A stretch of DNA of 64,000 nucleotides, taken from the NCBI RefSeq assembly GCF_025947305.1, contig NZ_CP110009.1, positions 1,364,001 to 1,428,000 on the forward strand. The letters run 5' to 3'. Under the pieces are notes generated by a model. That model did not search any database. It saw only the letters and a list, made by a program, of their open reading frames with translations, and had not been told where the DNA came from. This stretch comes from Flavobacterium sp. N3904 (GTDB lineage Bacteria > Bacteroidota > Bacteroidia > Flavobacteriales > Flavobacteriaceae). Below are positions 8,213 to 15,061 of the stretch, piece after piece; the stretch's first letter is position 1; the number at the start of each line of letters is the position of its first letter. The position numbers were made by a program, and so were the translations under genes.

Positions 8213-8494
8213 TCATTTGTGTTTATCCTTGAGTTTCAAAACAATATCGGGATACTTGACAAGGTTTTCTATATAGATTTTGCTTTTCATTTTTTTGATG
8301 TGCTTTTCAATATTCAAACCTTGGTTTTTATTTTCACATTGAATTTTAAGGAATAATTTCCAATCTCCAGCGTTTGCTGTGAATTTATGTGATTCGCCAT
8401 TTTTATGAAATTCAAGTCTCGTATCAAAATCAGATGTGAATCCAATATAGAAACGGTTTAGTTTTTCGGAATCTAGAATGTAAACACAGTTCAT
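8213..8494 (-). CDS. Small GIY-YIG nuclease domain protein between tRNA-Asn repeats
   Basis: 93 residues, a stand-alone GIY-YIG domain: CVYIL and FYIGFT form the paired strands of the motif, followed by the conserved Arg (TRLEFHKNG), GDWKLFLKIQC, and the metal-binding Glu in NIEKHIKKMKS. The family (UvrC/homing endonuclease fold) cleaves DNA; these small versions are often annotated as excinuclease-like with unknown role. The position is striking. Upstream lies intact tRNA-Asn copy 2 with its terminator. The gene's own stop codon TGA is the first codon of a duplicated tRNA-Asn 3' half, and beyond that a second truncated start of the same gene follows. It therefore looks like a mobile cassette or a tandem duplication product. 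No promoter of its own is visible between the terminator and ATG. Confidence 0.85.
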   Translation of the reverse strand: MNCVYILDSEKLNRFYIGFTSDFDTRLEFHKNGESHKFTANAGDWKLFLKIQCENKNQGLNIEKHIKKMKSKIYIENLVKYPDIVLKLKDKHK

Positions 8495-8511
8495 AATTAT
8501 TGATTTATTGC

Positions 8512-8543
8512 AAAAAAAAAAACTATCATTTCTGATAGTCTTT
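8512..8543 (-). terminator. Terminator of tRNA-Asn copy 2
   Basis: Minus strand GACTATCA-GAAA-TGATAGT followed by a run of eleven T. It separates tRNA-Asn from the GIY-YIG gene. Confidence 0.8.
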
Positions 8544-8553
8544 CTGCTTATTG

Positions 8554-8627
8554 CTCCCTCTCTTGGGCTCGAACCAAGGACCCTCTGATTAACAGTCAGA
8601 TGCTCTAACCAACTGAGCTAAGAAGGA
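8554..8627 (-). tRNA. tRNA-Asn (anticodon GTT), copy 2
   Basis: Identical in sequence to copy 1 at 5939-6012. Upstream flank (GTGAATACACTTTCC and promoter) is also shared with copy 1, so a segment larger than the tRNA was duplicated, with the amylase gene now between the copies. Confidence 0.97.
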
Positions 8628-8652
8628 AAGTGTATTCACTTTTAAAGCGGTG

Positions 8653-8683
8653 CAAATATATGACTTTATTTAAATGTAGCAAA
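8653..8683 (-). promoter_or_regulatory. Promoter of tRNA-Asn copy 2
   Basis: Minus strand TTTG (8680-8683), 19 bases, TATATTTG (8653-8660), matching TTTG-N19-TAnnTTTG exactly. Confidence 0.8.
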
Positions 8684-8710
8684 CAAAAAATACAAAAAAA
8701 GCATTCTTTT

Positions 8711-10051
8711 TTACTTGCCTACAATAGCTTTATAGATATCATTTCCATTAGCAAAAAGCAACAGACTGATAAGTAATACGAAACCAACCATTTGAGCATT
8801 TTCAAGGAATTTATCACTTGGTTTTTTACCGCTTACGATTTCAAACAACAAAAACATTACGTGTCCTCCATCAAGTGCCGGGATAGGCAATAAGTTCATA
8901 ACACCAAGCATAATTGACAATATGGCTGTAATGCTCCAGAAAACTTCCCAGCTCCATGTGTCTGGAAAAACATTATAAATAGCATGGAATCCGCCTACTT
9001 GCTTATATGCTTTTGTTTCTGGATTGAAAATCATCTTAAGTTGTTTTCCGTAGCCAAATAATTTGTCTTTACCTTTTTCCAATCCAGCAGGTATGGATTC
9101 TAAGAAACTGTATTTTTTGTCAGTTACTTTGTAGTATCCTAATTTCGCTAATAATTTTTCATCCAATGCCCCCACCTGAACACCTAATTTGCCGTCTTTT
9201 GATACATTAACTTGAGTTTCTAACTGTTTTTGATCTCTAATAATTGTAGCAGTAATTGTTTTGTTTTTGTTATTCAATAATATGGCTTTTGCCTGATCCA
9301 TATATTTAGCTTCTTGTCCATTTAATGCTATAAGAACATCATGCGCTTTTAAATTTTTATTTACTGATTCGGCTGGAATATCATTTATATAAAATGGAAT
9401 TCTCATAGACGCGGGCGGTACACCTTCTTCTTTTCTTTGGTCTGCAAAATCAATAGGCATATTTATTTCTTTCTGTATACCATTTCTGTTGATTAAAACC
9501 TTTTTTGCCATGACAAGTTTTATGTTTAAATCATTGTCAATTTTTTCAAGAGGTTCGCCGTCTATAGATATTATTTTATCGCCTGTCTTGAATCCGGCTT
9601 TTATCATGGCTTGACTTTCAATATTTAATCCATCTTTCAAATCTGAATTAGCAATATAGGAATCTCCATAAGCATAAGCCATACCAATATAGATGATGAA
9701 AGCAAGTATGAAATTTACCGTTACACCACCCAACATAATAATCAAACGTTGCCAAGCCGGTTTGGATCTGAATTCCCAAGGTTGCGGAGGCAATGCCATT
9801 TGTTCCTTGTCCATGCTTTCGTCAATCATTCCAGATATTTTTACATAACCGCCAAGAGGCAGCCAGCCAATACCGTATTCTGTTTCTCCGATTTTCTTTT
9901 TGAAAAGTGAATATTTTACGTCAAAAAACAAATAAAATTTCTCGACTCTGGTTTTGAATAATTTTGCAGGAATAAAATGCCCTAATTCGTGAAGTATAAT
10001 AAGTAATGATAAGCTCAATAAAAATTGAGAAAGCTTTATAACTATTTCCAT
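8711..10051 (-). CDS. rseP: RIP metalloprotease RseP (site-2 protease family)
   Basis: 446 residues, inner-membrane zinc protease that performs intramembrane cleavage of regulatory proteins such as anti-sigma factors. The zinc motif HELGH is in the first transmembrane helix (His21, Glu22, His25); the second metal-site motif NLLPIPALDGGH is near residue 390. Two PDZ-like domains lie between (about 120-210 with GFKTGDKIISIDGEPL, and 215-290 with LKAHDVLIALNGQEA). There are four transmembrane segments. The ATG at 10049-10051 directly precedes the hydrophobic helix. It is monocistronic here, ending 28 bases after the tRNA-Asn promoter region on the same strand. Confidence 0.96.
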   Translation of the reverse strand: MEIVIKLSQFLLSLSLLIILHELGHFIPAKLFKTRVEKFYLFFDVKYSLFKKKIGETEYGIGWLPLGGYVKISGMIDESMDKEQMALPPQPWEFRSKPAWQRLIIMLGGVTVNFILAFIIYIGMAYAYGDSYIANSDLKDGLNIESQAMIKAGFKTGDKIISIDGEPLEKIDNDLNIKLVMAKKVLINRNGIQKEINMPIDFADQRKEEGVPPASMRIPFYINDIPAESVNKNLKAHDVLIALNGQEAKYMDQAKAILLNNKNKTITATIIRDQKQLETQVNVSKDGKLGVQVGALDEKLLAKLGYYKVTDKKYSFLESIPAGLEKGKDKLFGYGKQLKMIFNPETKAYKQVGGFHAIYNVFPDTWSWEVFWSITAILSIMLGVMNLLPIPALDGGHVMFLLFEIVSGKKPSDKFLENAQMVGFVLLISLLLFANGNDIYKAIVGK

Positions 10052-10251
10052 TTTTTAATTTTCGGTTCTTTAATGACGGACAAAAGTACTATTTTCTATT
10101 TTATTATTCGTGCAATATTTTTGGGTATCGTTTTAAATGTTTGTTAATTAATGCGTTTTTGATTTTAACTTCCAGATTTGTGCTATAACTTTACTACATA
10201 AAAATCTCCTTTTAATGCTGTATTGCTTAAAACACTAATATCCTTGTATTT

Positions 10252-11322
10252 ATGTCTTCACAATTATTTTCTCCTTTACAAATAAAAAGTATCACGTTCA
10301 AGAACAGAATTACAATTTCTCCTATGTGCCAATATTCGGCTGAAGATGGTTTTGCCAATGATTGGCATTTGGTGCATTTGGGCAGCCGTGCCACTGGTGG
10401 AGCTGGTTTAATTATTCAGGAAGCGACAGCCGTTTCTCCAGAAGGCCGAATTTCCCCGGGTGATTTAGGAATATGGAGTGATAATCACATCGAAAAATTA
10501 CAATCTATTACCAAATTTATCATTAGTAAGGATTCAGTTCCGGGAATACAATTGGCGCATGCCGGCAGAAAAGCCAGTGTTTCCTCTCCTTGGTATGGCA
10601 ATAAAAAATTGGCTCAAAATCAAGGCGGATGGGAAACTGTTGCGCCAAGTGCGATTGGGTATCATGATAACGAACAGGTTCCTACATCATTGGATAAAGA
10701 TGGAATTCAAAAAGTAATTTCCGATTTTAAATTGGCAACACGAAGAGCCGAGCGAGCAGGATATCAAGTACTTGAAATTCATGCGGCGCACGGTTATCTG
10801 CTTCACCAATTTCTGTCGCCTTTGTCTAATTTGAGAACAGATGAATATGGTGGCTCCTTTGAAAATCGCATCCGATTGCTTCTGGAAGTACTCAAAGCTG
10901 TTCAGTCTGAGTGGTCAAAAGAGTTTCCTTTGATGGTGAGAATCTCGGCTACAGATTGGGCAGATGATGGTTGGAATGCAGATGAATCAGTACAACTTTC
11001 TAAAATTCTAAAAGAGAAAGGAGTTGATTTAATCGATGTTTCTTCCGGTGGATTAGTCTCTCATCAGCAAATTCCTTTGGGGCCTAATTATCAAGTTCAT
11101 TTTGCCGAAAAAATTAAAAAAGAAACTGGAATTTTAACAGGAGCGGTTGGTTTGATTACCACTTCCCAACAAGCCGAAGCTATTGTAGCAAGCGGGAAAG
11201 CTGATCTTGTTTTGTTCGCTAGAGAATCGCTTAGAAATCCAAGTTTGGGATTGACTTTTGCACAGGAATTGGGTGTTGATGTTCAATGGCCGAAGCAGTA
11301 TGATAGAGCAAAAATGAGATAA
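10252..11322 (+). CDS. NADH:flavin oxidoreductase, Old Yellow Enzyme family (NamA/YqjM type)
   Basis: 356 residues, FMN-dependent TIM barrel that reduces activated C=C bonds with NAD(P)H. The YqjM-subclass N-terminus ITISPMCQYSAEDGFANDWH contains the Cys that tunes FMN potential. Further blocks are GLIIQEATAVSPEGRISPGDLGI, PGIQLAHAGRKAS (FMN/substrate His), the substrate-binding HAAHGYLLHQFLSP followed by N-RTDEYGGSFENR, VRISATDW and ILTGAVGLI. It reads as complete. It is followed 69 bp later by the Gfo/Idh oxidoreductase on the same strand, which may be co-transcribed. The natural substrate is unknown; detoxification of electrophiles is the usual assumption. Confidence 0.93.
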   Translation: MSSQLFSPLQIKSITFKNRITISPMCQYSAEDGFANDWHLVHLGSRATGGAGLIIQEATAVSPEGRISPGDLGIWSDNHIEKLQSITKFIISKDSVPGIQLAHAGRKASVSSPWYGNKKLAQNQGGWETVAPSAIGYHDNEQVPTSLDKDGIQKVISDFKLATRRAERAGYQVLEIHAAHGYLLHQFLSPLSNLRTDEYGGSFENRIRLLLEVLKAVQSEWSKEFPLMVRISATDWADDGWNADESVQLSKILKEKGVDLIDVSSGGLVSHQQIPLGPNYQVHFAEKIKKETGILTGAVGLITTSQQAEAIVASGKADLVLFARESLRNPSLGLTFAQELGVDVQWPKQYDRAKMR

Positions 11323-11391
11323 GTTCCTGTTTAATTGTTTTCCTGTAAGGTCTTTTTTTGACCTTGTAGTATTGTAAACTACCGTAAAAAT

Positions 11392-12432
11392 ATGCAAAAA
11401 ATAAAAACCGCACTACTGTCGTACGGAATGTCTGGAAAAGTTTTTCACGCTCCTTTTTTGGATTTTCATCCCGGATTCGAATTGGTTGGTTCTTGGGAAA
11501 GAAGCAAGCAATTGATTCAATTGGATTATCCAGATATAAAAAGTTATGCTACGATTGAAGAATTGCTTCAGGATGATATTGATTTGGTAATTGTAAATAC
11601 GCCGGTTGGAACTCATTTTGAATATGCCAAGCAAGTTTTGCTTGCCGGAAAACACGCTGTTGTTGAAAAAGCTTTTACCACTTCGGTTGCCGAAGCTCAG
11701 GAACTAGTGGATTTGGCTGAAGAAAAAGGATTGAAACTTTCTGTTTTCCAAAATCGAAGATGGGACAGTGATTTTAAAACAGTAAAACAAATTGTTTTCG
11801 ATAAAGTGTTGGGGAAATTGGTTGAAGCCGAATTTCATTTTGACCGTTACAATCCAATTTTGAGTCCAAAAAGGCATAAAGAAACTGCCAATTCTGGTGC
11901 TGGAATATTAAAGGATTTAGGGCCGCATTTAATTGATCAGGCGTTGTATTTATTTGGTTTTCCACAAAGTGTTTTTGCCGATATTCGAATTACGCGCGAG
12001 CATTCTTTGGTGGATGATTGGATTGATATTTTACTGTATTATCCAGATTTTAGAGTGCGATTGAAGGCTGGTTTTTTTGTTCGCGAAGCCAATCCTGCAT
12101 ATGTTGTTCACGGAAAAAAAGGTTCTTTTCTGAAACCACGAGGCGATGTGCAGGAAGACGAATTGAAATTAGGCAAGAAACCCAATCTCGATTCTTGGGG
12201 GAAAGAAGCTCCAGGTAATGAAGGATTGTTACATACGGAGATTGACGGAAAAATCATTAAAGAGAAAGTTCCAACACTACAGGGGAATTATTATGATTTT
12301 TTTGACGGTGTTTATCAGTCAATTGTCAATGATACTAAAGAACCGGTTAGCTCGAAAGAAGGTTTGCAAGTGATGCAAATTATTGAAGCTGCTATTGAAA
12401 GTAATGCGCAACGAAAAGTGATAGTGCTGTAA
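11392..12432 (+). CDS. Gfo/Idh/MocA family oxidoreductase
   Basis: 346 residues. The N-terminal Rossmann fold (TALLSYGMSGKVFHAPFLD in place of the classic GxGxxG) and the EKAFTTSVAEAQEL block (family EKP-like motif) bind NAD(P). The C-terminal dehydrogenase domain has GAGILKDLGPHLIDQALYLFG, with the catalytic Asp/His pair. Closest in layout to the subgroup annotated as YdgJ/scyllo-inositol dehydrogenase-like in Bacteroidota. It probably oxidises or reduces a sugar, inositol or a sugar-like ketone. It follows the ene-reductase by 69 bp on the same strand. Confidence 0.9.
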   Translation: MQKIKTALLSYGMSGKVFHAPFLDFHPGFELVGSWERSKQLIQLDYPDIKSYATIEELLQDDIDLVIVNTPVGTHFEYAKQVLLAGKHAVVEKAFTTSVAEAQELVDLAEEKGLKLSVFQNRRWDSDFKTVKQIVFDKVLGKLVEAEFHFDRYNPILSPKRHKETANSGAGILKDLGPHLIDQALYLFGFPQSVFADIRITREHSLVDDWIDILLYYPDFRVRLKAGFFVREANPAYVVHGKKGSFLKPRGDVQEDELKLGKKPNLDSWGKEAPGNEGLLHTEIDGKIIKEKVPTLQGNYYDFFDGVYQSIVNDTKEPVSSKEGLQVMQIIEAAIESNAQRKVIVL

Positions 12433-12489
12433 GATCATCCCAAATGATAGTGCGTTATGGTCTAAATATTAAAACAATCTTTGATTGGT

Positions 12490-12522
12490 CCTCGTGTCTG
12501 GTGCGATAGCGCACTGGCGAGG
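12490..12522. other. Strong hairpin in intergenic repeat-like DNA
   Basis: Nested stem CCTCG/CGAGG with inner GTGCG-ATAG-CGCAC, followed by GAGATAGCCCTTGCGC at 12533-12548. It stands out from the AT-rich surroundings and has the look of a further dispersed flavobacterial repeat, but only one copy is present in this window. Function unknown; it could terminate the upstream oxidoreductase. Confidence 0.5.
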
Positions 12523-12680
12523 CATTTTAGAGGAGATAGCCCTTGCGCAATAGACAATCTTACTAATTACCAACACCCAATCTGTACTTTTCAATCTAAA
12601 GTCCCTTAATTTGATGCCCTCGGTTTCGACTCATCTCGTGGTTTGACTTCATTTAGATATCCCTACATATAAAAATACTG

Positions 12681-12869
12681 ATTCTGACTGTATTTTGAAA
12701 TGATTGAATGTGTAATTGTATATTCAGAATGTATATTTCGGTATTCAGTATATATAATTTTAAATTTAGAATGTATTTTTTTAAATTTGGAATATGTAGT
12801 ACTACATTCAGAATATGTATATTACTATTCAGGATATGTAAAGTTAGGTTCGCAATGTATAATGGGGAT
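12681..12869 (+). repeat. Tandem array of 21-bp units (about nine) before an HTH gene
   Basis: Units start at 12681, 12702, 12723, 12744, 12765, 12786, 12807, 12828 and 12849, exactly 21 bp apart with no slippage. The best-kept core is TTCAGAATGTATA, with each copy diverged (TTCAGTATATATA, TTTGGAATATGTA, TTCAGGATATGTA and so on). The array stops about 35 bp before the HTH gene. Because 21 is a multiple of three, the array is open in two frames and would encode 7-residue repeats (YSEYV-like), but no coding bias is apparent. Confidence 0.85.
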
Positions 12870-12902
12870 CAAAATGCTTATATTTACCTAAAAAAGAACG
12901 AT

Positions 12903-13295
12903 ATGGGAGGAAGTTATAAACGTAAAAGAAGTGGGATTGTAATACCGAAGAGCAGTATTGTATTGAACTTAAAGCCTGTTTTTGCTGCCCGGAACATTGT
13001 GCATCCCTATGCTTATTTGTTGAAAATCGGGATTAATACCACCACGGCAAACAAGATGCTGAAAGGGGAGGCGATTCAGCTCAATTTTAATCAGATGACT
13101 TTGTTGTGTGTAAATCTTAACTGCACTCCGAACGACCTATTGGCCTTGCGCGCAATGTCTTTGCCGAGCCATCATGAGCTCAATAAAATAAAGCCGCTCG
13201 AAAATAATGAGGAGAGTGTAATGACGGTAAATGAATGGCTAAGCCACAAATCTGTCGATGAAGTTCATGACATTTTGAAGAAGGATTTGTCTTAA
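12903..13295 (+). CDS. Small helix-turn-helix (Cro/C1-like) regulator
   Basis: 130 residues. An N-terminal basic segment GSYKRKRSG precedes an HTH of the YozG/Xre-related type: YAYLLKIGINTTTANKMLKG, then LNFNQMTLLCVNLNCTPNDLLAL (typical recognition-helix and C-cap of these small regulators). The C-terminal tail has no recognisable domain. I chose the ATG at 12903 because upstream in-frame codons lie within the 21-bp repeat array and have no family similarity. The array directly upstream is a natural candidate for its operator, meaning autoregulation, but that is inference. Confidence 0.7.
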   Translation: MGGSYKRKRSGIVIPKSSIVLNLKPVFAARNIVHPYAYLLKIGINTTTANKMLKGEAIQLNFNQMTLLCVNLNCTPNDLLALRAMSLPSHHELNKIKPLENNEESVMTVNEWLSHKSVDEVHDILKKDLS

Positions 13296-13362
13296 AAGGA
13301 TAATTTATACTGGAGTACTTGTTTTATCTGCCGAAGGGCAATGTTTCTCTGGTGTCACCATC

Positions 13363-13504
13363 TGCGTGAGGGATAGTAACTAGCTACCGAAGTAGCGTGG
13401 ATAGCCCGACCTCATAATAAAAATGGGCAAATGGGCGGTGTGAATGTTGGCCCATTTATTATTATGGGGTCACGCCCAACGAGCTTTTGCAAACTGACGA
13501 AGTA
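13363..13504 (+). repeat. Dispersed structured intergenic repeat, copy C
   Basis: Plus strand TGCGTGAGGGATAG ... GGATAGCCCGACC ... GGGTCACGCCCAACGAG ... AACTGACGAAGTA, colinear with copy A (3413-3556, minus). The variable interior has a short hairpin GCTAC-CGAA-GTAGC (13383-13396) and a long AT-rich hairpin (CATAATAAAAATGGGC at 13413-13428 with its partner at 13449-13465). Conserved ends with different hairpin inserts suggest selection on, or mobility of, the ends. Confidence 0.75.
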
Positions 13505-13615
13505 AATAATTCTTTTCGCAGATAAATTCTTGTTTATAAAGCACGCTTTTTGTCAACAATAACGTTTTAATTTATTGTTAATGTTGGGTTTATGGCTCAC
13601 GACAGTTTCTTTTTG

Positions 13616-13623
13616 TATTTTTG
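13616..13623 (+). promoter_or_regulatory. -7 box (TATTTTTG) before the MFS gene
   Basis: TATTTTTG matches TAnnTTTG. It overlaps the TTG at 13621 that would otherwise be the longest start for the MFS frame, arguing that translation starts further downstream (GTG 13717). No convincing -33 TTTG is at exact spacing. Confidence 0.45.
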
Positions 13624-13716
13624 AAGCGCACAATCCCAAAAACAGTCGCTTTGATAGATTTGAATTTTATAGGAAGAACACGAACAAAGGCCAAGTACAA
13701 GAAAACGTATAAGGAT

Positions 13717-14862
13717 GTGAAAGCATCGTATTTATTGCGAATTCGCTTGGCAGTTTCGATGTTTTATTTCGGGATGGGTTTGAGTTTTGCGACTTGGGCC
13801 AGTAGAATACCAGATATTAAAACGATGTTGCACTTGAGTGACGGGAGCTTGGGAAGTGTTTTGTTTGCCATTCCGCTTGGACAATTGGTGATTATGCCTT
13901 TTTCTGGAAAATTGGTGACCCGTTTTGGGAGTTATCGTGTTTTGATATTCTCATTGCTATTGTATGTTTTTAGTTTGACCAATTTAGGTTTGGCCAAAGA
14001 AGTGTGGCAATTATCTCTTGGGTTGTTTCTTTTTGGAATATTTGGAAACTTAGCCAATATTGCCGTGAATACCCAAGGGGTTTATACGGAAGTACTTTTT
14101 AAGAAAACCATTATGTCTTCGTTTCACGGGATGTGGAGTTTGGCTGGATTTACAGGGGCTTTGGTTGGTTTGGGAATGCTTGCTTTGCACTTGACGCCCT
14201 ATGAACATTTTGTAATTGTTGCCGGAATTGTATTGTTACTGATTGGTTTTAATTATAAATTTTTGATAAAAGCCAAAGAGACTCTGAAAACCGAAAAGAA
14301 GAAATTATTTTCCAGACCGGATAGTGCTTTGCTTGGCTTGGGAGTGATTGGTTTTTGCTGTATGGCAAGCGAAGGTGTTATGTTTGACTGGAGTGGCGTT
14401 TATTTTAAGGATGTGATTCAAGTTCCAGGGCCGTTGGTTATTTTGGGTTATACTTCGTTTATGATTACGATGGCGAGTGGGCGTTTTTTTGGAGATCATT
14501 TGATTCATAAATTTGGCAAACAATTGATTTTGAAAGTAGGCGGAATTATGATTTCGGTTGGGCTATTTACCTCAGTTCTTTTTCCTTATTTAATTCCGTG
14601 TACGATTGCTTTTATGTTGGTTGGATTTGGTGTTTCCACCATTGTTCCCACACTTTATAGTGTTGCAGGGAAAAATCCAACTGTTCCTGCGGGTGAGGCT
14701 TTGACGATTGTTTCGAGTGTGAGTTTCTTGGGCTTTTTGATGGGGCCTCCTATAATAGGCTATATTGCCGAAGTTTCGAGTTTGCGTTACTCTTTTGCTT
14801 TCATTGGAATTTTCGGTTTTTTTATCGCTTTTATGGTCAGTAGAATTAAGGCCATTGACTAA
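13717..14862 (+). CDS. MFS transporter
   Basis: About 381 residues with twelve predicted membrane helices, starting with LLRIRLAVSMFYFGMGLSFA. Major-facilitator features are the short motif SGKLVTRFGSYRV after helix 2, the central cytoplasmic loop KETLKTEKKKLFSR, and the second-half repeat GRFFGDHLIHKFGKQ. The pattern WASRIPDIKTMLHLSDGSLGSVLFAIPLG resembles the fucose-permease/YbjJ-like group, so export or uptake of a small solute across the inner membrane is likely; the substrate is unknown. The frame is open back to TTG 13621, but a promoter box covers that codon, so GTG 13717 (K-A-S-Y follows) is my choice. Monocistronic. Confidence 0.8.
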   Translation: MKASYLLRIRLAVSMFYFGMGLSFATWASRIPDIKTMLHLSDGSLGSVLFAIPLGQLVIMPFSGKLVTRFGSYRVLIFSLLLYVFSLTNLGLAKEVWQLSLGLFLFGIFGNLANIAVNTQGVYTEVLFKKTIMSSFHGMWSLAGFTGALVGLGMLALHLTPYEHFVIVAGIVLLLIGFNYKFLIKAKETLKTEKKKLFSRPDSALLGLGVIGFCCMASEGVMFDWSGVYFKDVIQVPGPLVILGYTSFMITMASGRFFGDHLIHKFGKQLILKVGGIMISVGLFTSVLFPYLIPCTIAFMLVGFGVSTIVPTLYSVAGKNPTVPAGEALTIVSSVSFLGFLMGPPIIGYIAEVSSLRYSFAFIGIFGFFIAFMVSRIKAID

Positions 14863-15061
14863 AAATTAGGAAAATAACACTTTTTACATACAACTTAATA
14901 GTTTTTTACTTAAGTTTATCACCTGAATTTAGACCGATATTATTTTCCTCGGTTTAAAATTCAAAATACCACATTTTCCCAAAAACTTTTTTATCCTTTT
15001 TTAAACGAATCTAATTTTTGGATATGCTGTATTTCGTATTCAATAAGTTTACAAAATAAGT

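Larger units (their letters stand above)
8144..8215 (-). pseudogene. tRNA-Asn 3' half, interrupted by two palindromes
   Basis: Minus strand from TGACTGTTAATCAGAG (anticodon arm) through TTGGTTCGAGCCCAAG (T arm) to GGAG (acceptor end), identical to the intact tRNA-Asn except for two replacements. Four or five bases in the variable region and in the acceptor stem are each replaced by an 18-bp palindrome (8182-8199 and 8148-8165). The 5' half is absent. The first three bases, TGA, are the stop codon of the GIY-YIG gene. This is a non-functional duplicate of the 3' half, of the kind left at the far end of an element inserted in a tRNA anticodon arm. Confidence 0.85.

Noticed and set aside
12700..12891. 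63-residue ORF with a 7-residue repeat (YSEYV-like)
   Set aside because: A 21-bp DNA repeat gives an open frame automatically; a second frame is also open and there is no sign of codon selection.
13621..13716. TTG start of the MFS gene at 13621
   Set aside because: A TAnnTTTG promoter box overlaps this codon, so it would lie upstream of the transcript start.
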